Shown here: positions 40,730-49,936 of the stretch, piece by piece
Numbering within the stretch: position 1 is the first letter of the stretch
Layout: every line of letters begins with the position of its first letter
DNA from: Butyricicoccus_A sp945486175
Lineage (GTDB): Bacteria; Bacillota; Clostridia; Oscillospirales; Butyricicoccaceae
Assembly (NCBI GenBank): GCA_945829445.1
Contig: CALZUY010000002.1
Location: 1 to 64,000 of the forward strand
Length of the DNA stretch: 64,000 nt
Direction: 5' to 3'
Program-made: the position numbers and the translations under genes
Notes under the pieces: model-generated
The model's input: the letters and a program-made list of their open reading frames with translations, nothing else
Databases searched by the model: none
Told to the model about the DNA's origin: nothing

Positions 40730-42673
40730 TTACTCTTCGTCCTGATTCAGCAGAGCACGGATAGACAGGGAAACCTTCTTCTTCTCGGTATCGATGTCGA
40801 TGATCTTAGCCTCTACCTCTTCGTCCTTCGTCAGAACCTCTTCCGGCTTCTCGATGCGGCGGTTTGCGATCTGAGAAATGTGGATCAGGCCGTCAACGCC
40901 CGGGATGATCTGAGCGAATGCACCGAACGGCATGAACTTCAGGATGCGTACGGTAGCGGTGTCGCCAACCTCATAGTTGGTGGTGAAGACGTTCCACGGA
41001 TTGTCCTCCGGACGCTTGTAGCCGAGGGAAATCTTCTTGTTCTCGCGGTCCAGGCCGATGACGTAAACATTGACGGTATCGCCAACATTGACAACCTCGG
41101 ACGGGTGCTTGATGCGGCCCCAGGACAGCTCGGAGATGTGGATCATGCCGTCAACGCCGCCGATGTCAACAAATGCACCGTAGGAAGTGAGGGACTTAAC
41201 GGTACCGGTGTACTCGTTGCCGACCTCGATGGTCTCCCAAACCTTCTCAGCAGCAGCGCGGCGCTCTTCCTGCAGAACCGCACGGATGGAGCCGACAACG
41301 CGCTTTCTCTGGCGGTTGATCTCAGTGATGCGGAAGCGTGCAACCTGGCCTACCAGCTGGCTCAGCGGCTGACCCTTCGGGATACCGGTCTGGGAAGCCG
41401 GGATAAAGACGCGAACGCCGAATGCGCTTGCAACAACGCCGCCCTTGTTCTCTTCGCTGACCTTACCCTCGATGACGGTCTTTTCTTCCTTGGCAGCCTC
41501 GATGGACTCCCAGCCCTTCATCTGGTCAACGCGCTTCTTGGACAGTACGATGGTACCCTCTGCGTCGTTTACGCGGACAACAACTGCCTCGATCTCGTCG
41601 CCGACATGAATGCTCTCCTCCAGGTTGAAGGACGGATCGTCGGACAGCTCATGCATCGGGATATAAGCTGCATGCTTGACGCCCAGGTCGACATGCACTT
41701 CATTCTGAGAAATCTTCAGAACGGTACCCGTTACCTTATCTCCTGTATTTAAAGTCTTGAAGGATTCCTCCAGCATAGCAGCGAAGTCTTCGCTGCCGGT
41801 TTCAATTCTTGTCTCGTCACTCATCATGTTTCTGACCTCCTTAATTATCCAAGCCGGTGTGGACGCGCCTGCTGTAATCCCGATGAATGGTTGCTCCATA
41901 CCCCGGACCTCCTGTCCTGTCAGTCCGCTGGCATCTTCGATGTATAGCACACGGTCACAGAGAGATGTGCTGATTTCATACAGACGCTTTGTGTTAGAGC
42001 TTTTCCTGTCGCCAATCACAATCATAATGTCCGACTTACCGGCCAGCAAACGAGCTTCCTTCTGGCGCTCGTCTGTCGCATTACATATTGTATCAAATAT
42101 TTTGGCATTTGTACACTCTTTTTTTATAAATTTACTGGAAATATCAAATATTTTTCGATTGATGGTTGTCTGCGCCACGATTCCGACCGGCTTTTCACGC
42201 AGCTGTCTGGCCTTCTCCGTGTCCGCAGACAGCGCTTTTTCCAGCTCCTCCGGTGTCTCGAAAACGTCTGATGGCCCGCACCAGCCCTGAATCCCTACCA
42301 CTTCCGGGTGATTTCTTGAGCCGATTATGATAATATGCCGCCCATTTTGGCTCTCCTCCCGCACAATACGGTGGATTTTGCTGACAAATGGGCAGGTGGC
42401 ATCGACCGACGTGCAGCCTTTTTCATTGAGCCGGAGCATGACAGATTCCGGCACGCCGTGCGCGCGGATGAGCACCGGCACGTTGTCCGGAATATCATCC
42501 ACACGCTCCGCCTTGTGCACGCCGAGCGCTTCCAGGCGCTCGACCTCATGCGTGTTGTGGATGATGTCACCCAGCGCCCAGATGCTTCCATATTGTGCAC
42601 ACGCCTGTTCAGCCATCTCAACTGCGCGGCGCACGCCAAAGCAGAATCCCGCCGTTTTGGCAACTGTAACCAT
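40730..42673 (-). CDS. ispH: Fused IspH (HMBPP reductase) and ribosomal protein bS1
   Basis: A 647-residue fusion. Residues 1-285 are IspH, the last enzyme of the MEP isoprenoid pathway, with cluster ligands in AGFCFGVRRAV (Cys12), ATCPFVSK (Cys96) and CNATDERQ; EKGCTSVDATCP and GSRNHPEVVG are typical. Residues 300-647 are four S1 RNA-binding domains (VTGTVLKISQNEVHVDLG, VIEGKVSEENKGG, YTGTVKSLTSYGAFVDIGGVDG, KFMPFGAFAQIIPGVDG). The same fusion is known in many Clostridia. No internal stop or frameshift is seen. Its start shares one base with the plsC stop (TGATG). Confidence 0.96.
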   Translation of the reverse strand: MVTVAKTAGFCFGVRRAVEMAEQACAQYGSIWALGDIIHNTHEVERLEALGVHKAERVDDIPDNVPVLIRAHGVPESVMLRLNEKGCTSVDATCPFVSKIHRIVREESQNGRHIIIIGSRNHPEVVGIQGWCGPSDVFETPEELEKALSADTEKARQLREKPVGIVAQTTINRKIFDISSKFIKKECTNAKIFDTICNATDERQKEARLLAGKSDIMIVIGDRKSSNTKRLYEISTSLCDRVLYIEDASGLTGQEVRGMEQPFIGITAGASTPAWIIKEVRNMMSDETRIETGSEDFAAMLEESFKTLNTGDKVTGTVLKISQNEVHVDLGVKHAAYIPMHELSDDPSFNLEESIHVGDEIEAVVVRVNDAEGTIVLSKKRVDQMKGWESIEAAKEEKTVIEGKVSEENKGGVVASAFGVRVFIPASQTGIPKGQPLSQLVGQVARFRITEINRQRKRVVGSIRAVLQEERRAAAEKVWETIEVGNEYTGTVKSLTSYGAFVDIGGVDGMIHISELSWGRIKHPSEVVNVGDTVNVYVIGLDRENKKISLGYKRPEDNPWNVFTTNYEVGDTATVRILKFMPFGAFAQIIPGVDGLIHISQIANRRIEKPEEVLTKDEEVEAKIIDIDTEKKKVSLSIRALLNQDEE

Positions 42674-43260
42674 CAGTCTGTCTCCTTCAGTGCATAAATG
42701 CGGCGCATAATCTCATCAGCCAGCTCACGGTAGCCCTCCTTGGAGCGGGTCGGCTCCGGCACAAACGGCTCTCCGATAATCACGCGCACTTTGGAACGGA
42801 ATTTCTTGTTTTCCGGAATATAAATCGGCAGAATCGGGGCACCGGTTTTGAGCGCAATGCGCGCTGCGCCCTCTTTTGCCTCGTCGCCTTCCTTGTGCTT
42901 GGTCGTACCTTCCGGGAAGATCAGCAGCTTTCTGCCGTCGCGCACCGCTTTGAGCGCCAGCTTGATGGCATTGATGTCAGCACGGCTGCGGTCAACCGGG
43001 AACGCACCCAGCGCTGTAATCAGCGGCGACAACCCCTTGATGTCGAACAGCTCTTTTTTCGCCATCGCGGCGAAATCATGCTTGTTGCCGAGCGCAGTGG
43101 CGACCATCGTCGGGTCTGCCCACTGGCTGTGGTTTGCTACGACGACACAGCCGCCTTCCGGAATATTTTCACGACCAATCACATGGTAATCGTACTTGAT
43201 ATGGTCATACACTGTCACAAACGGAATCGCAAGCCACTGGAATCTGCGGTGATATTTCAT
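42673..43260 (-). CDS. plsC: 1-acyl-sn-glycerol-3-phosphate acyltransferase (PlsC family)
   Basis: Adds the second fatty acid in phosphatidic acid synthesis. Of 195 residues the HX4D motif is His44-x4-Asp49 in VANHSQWADP, the phosphate-binding site is LIFPEGTT, and GAFPVDRSRAD and KTGAPILPIYI are conserved blocks. It overlaps cmk by four bases and ispH by one, within cmk-plsC-ispH. Confidence 0.93.
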   Translation of the reverse strand: MKYHRRFQWLAIPFVTVYDHIKYDYHVIGRENIPEGGCVVVANHSQWADPTMVATALGNKHDFAAMAKKELFDIKGLSPLITALGAFPVDRSRADINAIKLALKAVRDGRKLLIFPEGTTKHKEGDEAKEGAARIALKTGAPILPIYIPENKKFRSKVRVIIGEPFVPEPTRSKEGYRELADEIMRRIYALKETD

Positions 43261-43937
43261 CCCTGTCCCTCCAATACACGGCGGATGACAGCCTCAACTG
43301 CATCCATGGACTGTTCGAGCGTCAGCTCACTGGTATCGACCAGCACGGCGTCCTCCGCCTGCCGGAGCGGTGCCTCTGCGCGGGTGGTATCATCCCGGTC
43401 GCGCTGGATCATATCTGCCAGTACCTCGTCCAGCGTCACATTTTCCCCCTTCTGCTGCAGCTCCAGCCAGCGGCGCCTGGCGCGCGCTTCCGGAGAAGCG
43501 GTCAGGAAAATTTTCACCTCGGCATCCGGCAGGATGACCGTGCCGATATCGCGCCCGTCCATGATGACGCTGCATTTCTTTGCCATATCGCGCTGCGTAT
43601 CCAGAAGGAATGCGCGCACCTCCGGTACGGCAGATACAAATGACGCATATTTCGACATTTCCGGCGTGCGGATGAGGCCGGATACATCCTCCCCGTTGAG
43701 CAGGACATGCTGTACGCCATCCTGATAGTTCAAGCTGACCCCAATGCCCGGCAGCACCGGCAGAATGCCTGCCGTGTCACCCAGCTGTACGCCTGCGCGG
43801 CATACCGCCAGGCCAATGGTGCGGTACATCGCACCGGTATCCACATAGACAAAGCCAAGGCGTTCCGCAACAGCGCGCGCAATTGTACTTTTTCCCGCGC
43901 CGGACGGGCCGTCAATGGCAACCGCAATTGATTTCAT
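43257..43937 (-). CDS. cmk: Cytidylate kinase
   Basis: Phosphorylates CMP and dCMP. 226 residues with the P-loop GPSGAGKS at 10-17, VDTGAMYR for nucleotide binding, DGRDIGTVILPDAEVKIFLTASPEARARRRW and the lid RDRDDTTRAEAPLRQAEDA. The start is 26 bases after the flavoprotein gene, so both are probably in one transcript. Confidence 0.97.
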   Translation of the reverse strand: MKSIAVAIDGPSGAGKSTIARAVAERLGFVYVDTGAMYRTIGLAVCRAGVQLGDTAGILPVLPGIGVSLNYQDGVQHVLLNGEDVSGLIRTPEMSKYASFVSAVPEVRAFLLDTQRDMAKKCSVIMDGRDIGTVILPDAEVKIFLTASPEARARRRWLELQQKGENVTLDEVLADMIQRDRDDTTRAEAPLRQAEDAVLVDTSELTLEQSMDAVEAVIRRVLEGQG

Positions 43938-43963
43938 GTCTGTTCCTCTCCTACCTTATCTCT

Positions 43964-45226
43964 TTATTCTCCCGTGTTCTGTCCGGCATTCAGCCCCGCC
44001 AGATAGCCGGTTGACCACGCGATCTGCAAATTAAAGCCGCCGGTATATGCATCCACATCGATGATTTCTCCGGCAAAATACAGGTTCGGCACTTTTTTCG
44101 ATTCCATCGTTTTGGGTGTAATTTCACGCACAGAAATGCCGCCCGATGTGATGATGGCATCCGTGACCGGGCGCGGTTCCGTGATTTCCAGCTCAAAATG
44201 CTTGAGCACGCGCACCAGCGCATGCCGCTGCTTTTTGGTGATCGCATTGACCTTCTGGTGCGGGTCGATGCCGGAGCGCTCCACGACAATCGGAATCAGC
44301 TTGCGCGGCAGAAGCGCACCGAGCGAATTGCGGAAATCCGTGTTCAATTCGCCGGAAAAGTCGGAAAGAATGCGCTTGTCCAGCGTCGCCTCGTCCAGTG
44401 CGGGCTTAAAATCGATCTCCGCGCGGTATTTCGCTTTGTCCCATTTGCGCATGTGTGACGATGCGCTGAGCACCAGCGGGCCGGAAATGCCGAAGTGCGT
44501 AAACAGCATCTCGCCAAAGCCCTCATGCAGCTTTTTGTTGTTTTCAAATATGGTCAGCGTGACGTTTTTGAGCGAAAGACCTTGCAGGCGCGGGCAGTCC
44601 TTCCCTGCACAGACCAGCGGCACAAGCGAAGCGCGCAGCGGTGTCACGGTATGCCCCAGCTTTTCCGCCCAGACATAGCCATCGCCCGTCGAGCCGGTCA
44701 GCGGATAGGATTTTCCGCCGGTGGCGACAATCACGCGGTCTGCATGCCGCAGCCTGCCGCCCGCTATCACACCGCACACCGCGCCGGTTTCTTCCCCGAC
44801 ACAGATATCCGTCACCTCGTCGTGAACAATCGTCACGCCGCACCGGCGCACCCAGCCATACAGCGCGTCAACGACATCCAGCGCCCGGTCTGAGACCGGA
44901 AACACACGGCTGCCGCGCTCGGTCTTGAGCGGCACGCCCAGCTTTTCAAAAAACGCCATCGTGTCCTGTACGGAAAACGCGCCGAGCGCGCTGTACAGAA
45001 AACGCGGATTCTGCGGCACATTGCTCAAAAAGGTCTGTGCATCACAGTTGTTCGTGACATTGCAGCGCCCCTTGCCTGTAATGGCGAGCTTGCGCCCGAC
45101 TTTTTCGTTGTGCTCAAACAGCAGCACGCAGGCACCCTGCTGTGCCGCTGTGCCCGCCGCCATCAGCCCGGCCGCACCGGCACCAATGACCGCGACGGTC
45201 AGATTATTCGTTGTCGAGTTTTTCAT
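43964..45226 (-). CDS. NAD(P)/FAD-dependent flavoprotein, HI0933/BaiN family
   Basis: A 420-residue protein. The N-terminal VAVIGAGAAGLMAAGTAA is the FAD fold, followed by GRKLAITGKGRCNVTN and VIVATGGKSYPLTGSTGDG; the C-terminus has ITSGGISVREITPKTMESK and the closing GGFNLQIAWSTGYLAG. The family includes BaiN, a putative bile-acid reductase, but most members are uncharacterised and no bile-acid genes are near. The start overlaps the RpiR gene by 23 bases; ATG at 45226 has GAGG only three bases away, so the start is not certain. Confidence 0.88.
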   Translation of the reverse strand: MKNSTTNNLTVAVIGAGAAGLMAAGTAAQQGACVLLFEHNEKVGRKLAITGKGRCNVTNNCDAQTFLSNVPQNPRFLYSALGAFSVQDTMAFFEKLGVPLKTERGSRVFPVSDRALDVVDALYGWVRRCGVTIVHDEVTDICVGEETGAVCGVIAGGRLRHADRVIVATGGKSYPLTGSTGDGYVWAEKLGHTVTPLRASLVPLVCAGKDCPRLQGLSLKNVTLTIFENNKKLHEGFGEMLFTHFGISGPLVLSASSHMRKWDKAKYRAEIDFKPALDEATLDKRILSDFSGELNTDFRNSLGALLPRKLIPIVVERSGIDPHQKVNAITKKQRHALVRVLKHFELEITEPRPVTDAIITSGGISVREITPKTMESKKVPNLYFAGEIIDVDAYTGGFNLQIAWSTGYLAGLNAGQNTGE

Positions 45227-46067
45227 ATACCTCATATTCGTCCCAAATTGCTTCCAGCTTGTTAAAGGTATCGCTGATTTCATTCTGCTTGCGCATGCCA
45301 ATGGCAACAATCAATGCATTGATGACGCTCAGCGGCGCAACGAGCGAGTCGACAAATGAAGCCATATCGCTCTTGGCAAGCAGCGTATAATCCGCTGTCT
45401 GGCTGAGCGGGGACAGGCGGCTGTCAGTCAGCGCGATGACGGTCGCTCCCGATTTTTTGGAGTATTCCAGCGCCTTGAGCGTGCGCTTGGAATAACGCGG
45501 GAAGCTGACGCCGAGCACGACATCCCCCTCGCCCACGCGCAGAATCTGCTCAAAAATCTCGCTGACACTGTTGGTGTGAATCAGCCGTGCATTGTCAAAC
45601 AGCAGGTTGAAATAAAATCCCAAAAAGCTGGACAGCGCAGCGGATGAACGCACGCCGAGAATATAAATATGCTTTGCGCCCAGAATCGCCTCGACTGCAC
45701 CCTCAAACGACCGGCGGTCAATTTCATCCAGCGTCATGCGGATTTTGTCGATATCGGACGACAGCACCGTGCGCAGAATATCCTGATCGCCCATGCGGTC
45801 GCTTGTAACCTCCATGCGCTGGACTGCGGTCAGCTTATTGCGGATCATTTCCTGCAAAGCTTTTTGCAGATGCGGATAGCCGTCATAGCCCAGCTCCGTG
45901 GCAAACCGGACCACGGTCGATTCGCTGACGCCGACGGTTGCGCCCAGCTTGCTTGCGGTCAGAAATGCCGCCTTGTCATAATGCTCAATGATATACTTCG
46001 CAATCAGACGCTGTCCTTTGGAGAATTTAGACAGATTATTCTGGATCTTGCTCATTAAATCATTCAT
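45204..46067 (-). CDS. MurR/RpiR-family transcriptional regulator
   Basis: A 287-residue regulator. The N-terminal RpiR helix-turn-helix (about 5-80; FSKGQRLIAKYIIEHYDKAAFLTASKLG, SESTVVRFATELGYDGYPHLQ) is followed by an SIS sugar-phosphate-binding domain (about 125-255; GAKHIYILGVRSSAAL, GEGDVVLGVSFPRYSKRTL). The ligand may be an amino sugar or other phosphosugar, not predictable. Own promoter TTGCAT/TAAAAT. It is followed without a gap by the flavoprotein and cmk genes. Confidence 0.9.
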   Translation of the reverse strand: MNDLMSKIQNNLSKFSKGQRLIAKYIIEHYDKAAFLTASKLGATVGVSESTVVRFATELGYDGYPHLQKALQEMIRNKLTAVQRMEVTSDRMGDQDILRTVLSSDIDKIRMTLDEIDRRSFEGAVEAILGAKHIYILGVRSSAALSSFLGFYFNLLFDNARLIHTNSVSEIFEQILRVGEGDVVLGVSFPRYSKRTLKALEYSKKSGATVIALTDSRLSPLSQTADYTLLAKSDMASFVDSLVAPLSVINALIVAIGMRKQNEISDTFNKLEAIWDEYEVYEKLDNE

Positions 46068-46116
46068 AGTTTGTGCCTCTTACCCTTACATTTTTTTAAA
46101 ATTCCATGTATCTTTC

Positions 46117-46145
46117 ATTTTATCTGCTGATGCAAAAAAATGCAA
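46117..46145 (-). promoter_or_regulatory. Promoter of the rpiR-flavoprotein-cmk operon
   Basis: On the minus strand TTGCAT, 17 bases, TAAAAT; TTTTTTGCA is repeated just upstream and inside the spacer. Confidence 0.6.
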
Positions 46146-46196
46146 GTGTTTCCGCTTCCAATTGCAAAAAATATGCAGGATTCGCGTCATATTGTA

Positions 46197-46919
46197 TTAT
46201 TTTTGTAACGTGTCCCGGCAAAGCAGCGCCAGCTCCGCCTCAGACAGCTCGCGCCACTGGCCCGGACGCAGCGAACGGTCGAGCCGGAGCGCCCCTACTG
46301 AAATCCGGCACAGCCGCAACACCTTGAAGCCGCACTGCGCACACATCTTCCGAATCTGCCGGTTCCGCCCCTCATGAATGGTCATATGCAGCACGAATGT
46401 ACCGTCCGGCTGCCGTGCTTTCACCCTGACCTGTGCCGGTTGAATGCGGTAGCCGTCGATATCCATCGATTCCGACAGTTTGGGGAGGTTCTGCTCCTGT
46501 CCGCGCACGGTCACTTCATAGGTCTTGTCCACATGATACCGCGGATGGGTCAGTGCATCGAGCAGCGCGCCGTCATTGGTCAGCAGCAGCAGCCCTTCGG
46601 AATACTGGTCGAGCCGGCCGACCGGCAGCACGCGCACCGGGCAGCGCTGTACCAGCTGCGCCACCGTCTTGCGTTTTTTCTCGTCGGACATGGTTGTGAC
46701 AACGCCCGCAGGCTTGTACAGCATGATGGTGTGCAGCTCTTCATGCCCGCCAATGCGCTTTCCGTTGACGCGGATGTCATCGACCTGTGCATCCGCACGA
46801 TCGCCCGGCTTCGCAGTCACACCGTTGACCGTCACCGCACCGCTCTCCATCAGCTTTTCCGCCGCCCGGCGCGAGCACACGCCCGCCCCGGACAGGATTT
46901 TCTGTAGTCTTTCCTGCAC
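46197..46919 (-). CDS. Pseudouridine synthase, RsuA/RluB family
   Basis: A 240-residue rRNA-modifying enzyme. An S4 domain leads (RLQKILSGAGVCSRRAAEKLM, about 4-24), and the catalytic Asp104 is in VGRLDQYSEGLLLLTNDG. The motifs YKPAGVVTT and EGRNRQIRKMCAQCGFKVLRLCRI are typical of RluB, which modifies 23S rRNA. GTG at 46919 is seven bases after AAGGAGG. It lies in front of the sporulation-type D,D-carboxypeptidase, in the order often seen near scpAB. Confidence 0.93.
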   Translation of the reverse strand: MQERLQKILSGAGVCSRRAAEKLMESGAVTVNGVTAKPGDRADAQVDDIRVNGKRIGGHEELHTIMLYKPAGVVTTMSDEKKRKTVAQLVQRCPVRVLPVGRLDQYSEGLLLLTNDGALLDALTHPRYHVDKTYEVTVRGQEQNLPKLSESMDIDGYRIQPAQVRVKARQPDGTFVLHMTIHEGRNRQIRKMCAQCGFKVLRLCRISVGALRLDRSLRPGQWRELSEAELALLCRDTLQK

Positions 46920-46966
46920 GCATCTTCCTCCTTTCACTCAATTTTTATATCTTTGGCAAATATATC

Positions 46967-48079
46967 TCACTGCACTTCCCGCCCGCGCATGCGGTCAAGC
47001 CACAGCAGAAACTGCTCCCACCAGCCGGTGTCAGCCTGCGTTTCATCAGCGGCAACGGCATTGGCACACAGCAGCTCTGTCTCACACAGCACGGTATCGC
47101 CGCACACCACCTGTGCGGAACCGCAGACTGTGCCCTGCTCCACCGGCGCATACAAAAATGGTGCACACGAAATGCGCAGCTCCGCCTGCTCGCCCGCCAG
47201 CATCGCCGCAGTCAGATCGTCTGCATACACCGCAGAGACTGTCGCTGTCTGCCCGGTCTGCACGGAAATCTCACCGGCAGTCTCACCTTTCTGCGCCCAG
47301 ACCTCATCCTTCATATCAGCAAATGCTGCATCCAGCATGGAAATGTGATCGTTCCAGTCGTTGCCGTCATTGAGCGTCACGACGACAACTGTGCGCCCGT
47401 TCCGCTCCGCTGCACTGACCAGACAGCGCCCTGCCGTTTTGGTGAAACCGGTTTTGACCCCGATTGCACCGTCATACAGGCGAAGCATTTTGTTGTGATT
47501 GACCATCGTCCGCGTGCCGGAGGTATAGCTGGCTGTTGCGACAACTTCCGCAAAGGTCTCATTTTGCAGGGCAAACGCTGCGAGCTTTGCCAGTTCATAT
47601 GCCGTCGTGTAATGCGTTTCCCCGTCCAGCCCGCTCGGATTGTCAAAATGGGTATTGGTCAGGCCGAGCTGCTGTGCCCGCTTGTTCATGCGCGCAATAA
47701 AATCCTCCCGCCCGCCGCACACCGCCGCAATGCATTCCGCCGCGTCGTTGCCCGAACACAGCATCAGTCCATACAGCACATCTTTGAGCGGCAGCTTTTC
47801 CTCCGCCTTGAGGTACATGGACGAGCCTTCTACGCCTGCGCAGGACGCCGGAACTGTGATTTCCCGATCCAGATCGGGGTCTTCTGCCGCGAGCAGGCCG
47901 GTCATGATTTTTGTCGTGCTTGCCATGGGCAGGCGCTGATTTTCCTGCGAGGCATCCAGCAGCACGCCGGTATCTGCCGACAACACCGCATAAGCCGTTG
48001 CGGAATATGCCAGCGCATGCCCTGCGCACAGCAACACTGCCAGACAAATACAAAAGATCAGCCGTTTTCTCACGCGCAT
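46967..48079 (-). CDS. D-alanyl-D-alanine carboxypeptidase (DacF type)
   Basis: A 370-residue penicillin-binding protein that trims the terminal D-Ala of peptidoglycan stems. A signal peptide (1-24) precedes the S11 domain with SxxK at Ser54-Lys57, SGN in MLCSGNDAAE and KTG in GVKTGFTKTAGR. An anchoring tail ends WWEQFLLWLDRMRGREVQ, an amphipathic membrane helix as in DacF. Linkage to scpAB-ytfJ supports the sporulation DacF assignment. ATG at 48079 used; GTG at 48073 is also possible. Confidence 0.9.
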   Translation of the reverse strand: MRVRKRLIFCICLAVLLCAGHALAYSATAYAVLSADTGVLLDASQENQRLPMASTTKIMTGLLAAEDPDLDREITVPASCAGVEGSSMYLKAEEKLPLKDVLYGLMLCSGNDAAECIAAVCGGREDFIARMNKRAQQLGLTNTHFDNPSGLDGETHYTTAYELAKLAAFALQNETFAEVVATASYTSGTRTMVNHNKMLRLYDGAIGVKTGFTKTAGRCLVSAAERNGRTVVVVTLNDGNDWNDHISMLDAAFADMKDEVWAQKGETAGEISVQTGQTATVSAVYADDLTAAMLAGEQAELRISCAPFLYAPVEQGTVCGSAQVVCGDTVLCETELLCANAVAADETQADTGWWEQFLLWLDRMRGREVQ

Positions 48080-48129
48080 CCCCTCCCCCTCATTTTTACG
48101 GATGAGAGCGGGGATTTATGCGTACAACC

Positions 48130-48166
48130 AAAAAGAGGAGCAGCGCGTCCTGCCCCTCTTTTTTCC
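48130..48166 (-). terminator. Terminator of the scpA-scpB-DUF2953-ytfJ operon
   Basis: Arms around AAGAGG...CAG and CTG...CCTCTT with five T on the minus strand. Confidence 0.7.
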
Positions 48167-48168
48167 GT

Positions 48169-48627
48169 TTATTCCGCTGTGGGCTCTGTTTCTGACGGCT
48201 CCTCCGGCTGTACCGGCTCAGAAGATGCCGCTTCATCCTGCTTGCCGCGGCGTCCGGAAACAAAATTCTGGATGCCATTGATTGCGCTCGGAATCATCTC
48301 AATCAGGCGGTCGGTGCTGTTATCCGCCGGCATGTTAACCGGAAGAATACGTGCATCCGCACCGTTGACAATCAGGAATGCGATCGGTGTGATGCTGACG
48401 CCCGCACCGCCGCCACCGCCAAAGCACAGCGGCGCATTGTCCGAACTGTTTCTCGATTTGAAATCACTGCCGCCCGAACCGAAACCAAAGGTCACCTTGG
48501 AAATCGGGATGAGCGTCGTGCCGTCCTGCGTCACAATCGGGTCGCCGATGATCGTATTGACATCCACCATCGAACGGATTTTTTCCATTGTCTCTGCCAT
48601 CAGGCCATTGACTGCATGTTCTGCCAT
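48169..48627 (-). CDS. ytfJ: GerW-family sporulation protein YtfJ
   Basis: A 152-residue protein of the YtfJ/GerW family, linked in Bacillus to lysozyme-dependent spore germination. The family is seen in MVDVNTIIGDPI, DGTTLIPISKVTFGFGSGGSDF and the GGGGGAGVSITPIAFLIV core. The C-terminus is an acidic Glu/Pro/Ser tail. AGAGGA precedes the ATG. It follows the DUF2953 gene, the usual pair in Clostridia. Confidence 0.93.
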   Translation of the reverse strand: MAEHAVNGLMAETMEKIRSMVDVNTIIGDPIVTQDGTTLIPISKVTFGFGSGGSDFKSRNSSDNAPLCFGGGGGAGVSITPIAFLIVNGADARILPVNMPADNSTDRLIEMIPSAINGIQNFVSGRRGKQDEAASSEPVQPEEPSETEPTAE

Positions 48628-48695
48628 TTTGTCCTCTTCCTTTCTGCCGGGGGGCGTATTGTGATGAAAAGTCCCCCGCCCTCATTTTGTATTTG

Positions 48696-49385
48696 TTATC
48701 TCTGCTCTATGGGCTGCGCAGCTGCATGCTCCGCTTCCCACTGTTTTGCTTCTTCCTTTGTTATGCAGATGGATTTCCACAGTGCCCAGAGTGCCTTTCT
48801 CCTGCGCCAGAAGATGCGCGGAAAACGCCCCATTCGGGTCATAACCGAAATATCCACACCCCATACTGTCTTTTCCGCGTCAAAATCCGCATCAAGTATG
48901 ATTTTCGTATCCTCCAGTACAAAGGCGCGTTCAAAATATGGGTACAGGTTGCCGACCAGTGCGGACAGCGCGCCGAGCAGATTGCCCGTCTGTGCCGCAT
49001 CCGGCGTGTGCAGGATGACGGTTATATGCAGCCGTTCCCATGTCATAGTGCCCGCCATATCGTCGATCAGATCGAGCATGAGCGAAAATGCCTGCTCATA
49101 GTCCAGCTTTTTGAGGTCAACCATCGGGGCATGCGGCTTTTTTTCTTTGGGTTTCGCGGGCGCTTTTTCTTGCTTTTTCTTCTGCTTCGGCTTCTTTTTG
49201 CGCTCCTGTCCCAATGTCCACACCCGCCTGACCGGGCCGAAGCCGATGCGCACGCGCAATGGGCCATCCGGCATGCGCCGCCTGACCTCAATGCGCGCCG
49301 GCAGGCACATCAGCAAAGCCGCAAGCCCAATCCCCAAAACGAGAATGGCCAGCAGCAAAATGCCGATGACTTTGAGAACAATCAT
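48696..49385 (-). CDS. DUF2953 membrane protein
   Basis: A 229-residue protein. One N-terminal membrane helix (3-28) is followed by a strand, a very Lys-rich linker (KKKPKQKKKQEKAPAKPKEK, about 62-81) and the DUF2953 domain (MTWERLHITVILHTPDAAQTG, about 115-135). The family regularly precedes ytfJ and is thought to act in sporulation, but its activity is unknown. It overlaps scpB by four bases. Confidence 0.85.
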   Translation of the reverse strand: MIVLKVIGILLLAILVLGIGLAALLMCLPARIEVRRRMPDGPLRVRIGFGPVRRVWTLGQERKKKPKQKKKQEKAPAKPKEKKPHAPMVDLKKLDYEQAFSLMLDLIDDMAGTMTWERLHITVILHTPDAAQTGNLLGALSALVGNLYPYFERAFVLEDTKIILDADFDAEKTVWGVDISVMTRMGRFPRIFWRRRKALWALWKSICITKEEAKQWEAEHAAAQPIEQR

Positions 49386-49936
49386 GCCTCTTCCTCCGCG
49401 CGCTCTGCTTCTCTCTTCTGTTCCAGCTCCGTCAGTTCGGGCAGGTCGGGCAGCTCATCCAATGAGGAAATGGAAAATGCCCGCAGAAATGCCGTCGTCG
49501 TGCGGTAGATCATCGGCCTGCCCGGCACATCCAGCCGCCCGCAGCCCTCGATCAATCCCTTGTCCAGCAGCGTCAGGATGGTGTTTGAGCTGTCCACACC
49601 GCGCAGCTGTTCGACATAGGCGCGCGTGACCGGCTGCCGATATGCGACAATCGAAAGCACCTCGAGTGCTGCCGCCGAAAGTCCCGGCGCGCGCCGTACC
49701 TCCAGGGCACGGCGGATGGTATCCGCATACTCCGCGCGCGAGACCATCTGGTAGCTGTCCTGCAAATGGATCAGCTGAAAGCCGCGTTTTTCCGCGTCAT
49801 AGCTGTCCGACAGATTCTGTGCCAGGCGGTGCAGCATGTCCGCATCAATGCCGAGCACCTGCATCAGCTTTTCCTCATAGACCGGTTCGCCCGATGCAAA
49901 TAAAATGCCCTCCAACAGGCAGGACAATTCATTCAT
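49382..49936 (-). CDS. scpB: Segregation and condensation protein ScpB
   Basis: The winged-helix partner of SMC-ScpA in chromosome segregation. 184 residues: LLEGILFASGEPVYEEKL, LSAAALEVLSIVAYRQPVTRAYVEQLRGVDSSNTILTLLDKGLIEGCGR and PGRPMIYRTT are all conserved. It overlaps scpA and the DUF2953 gene by four bases each, so it is translationally coupled. Confidence 0.96.
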   Translation of the reverse strand: MNELSCLLEGILFASGEPVYEEKLMQVLGIDADMLHRLAQNLSDSYDAEKRGFQLIHLQDSYQMVSRAEYADTIRRALEVRRAPGLSAAALEVLSIVAYRQPVTRAYVEQLRGVDSSNTILTLLDKGLIEGCGRLDVPGRPMIYRTTTAFLRAFSISSLDELPDLPELTELEQKREAERAEEEA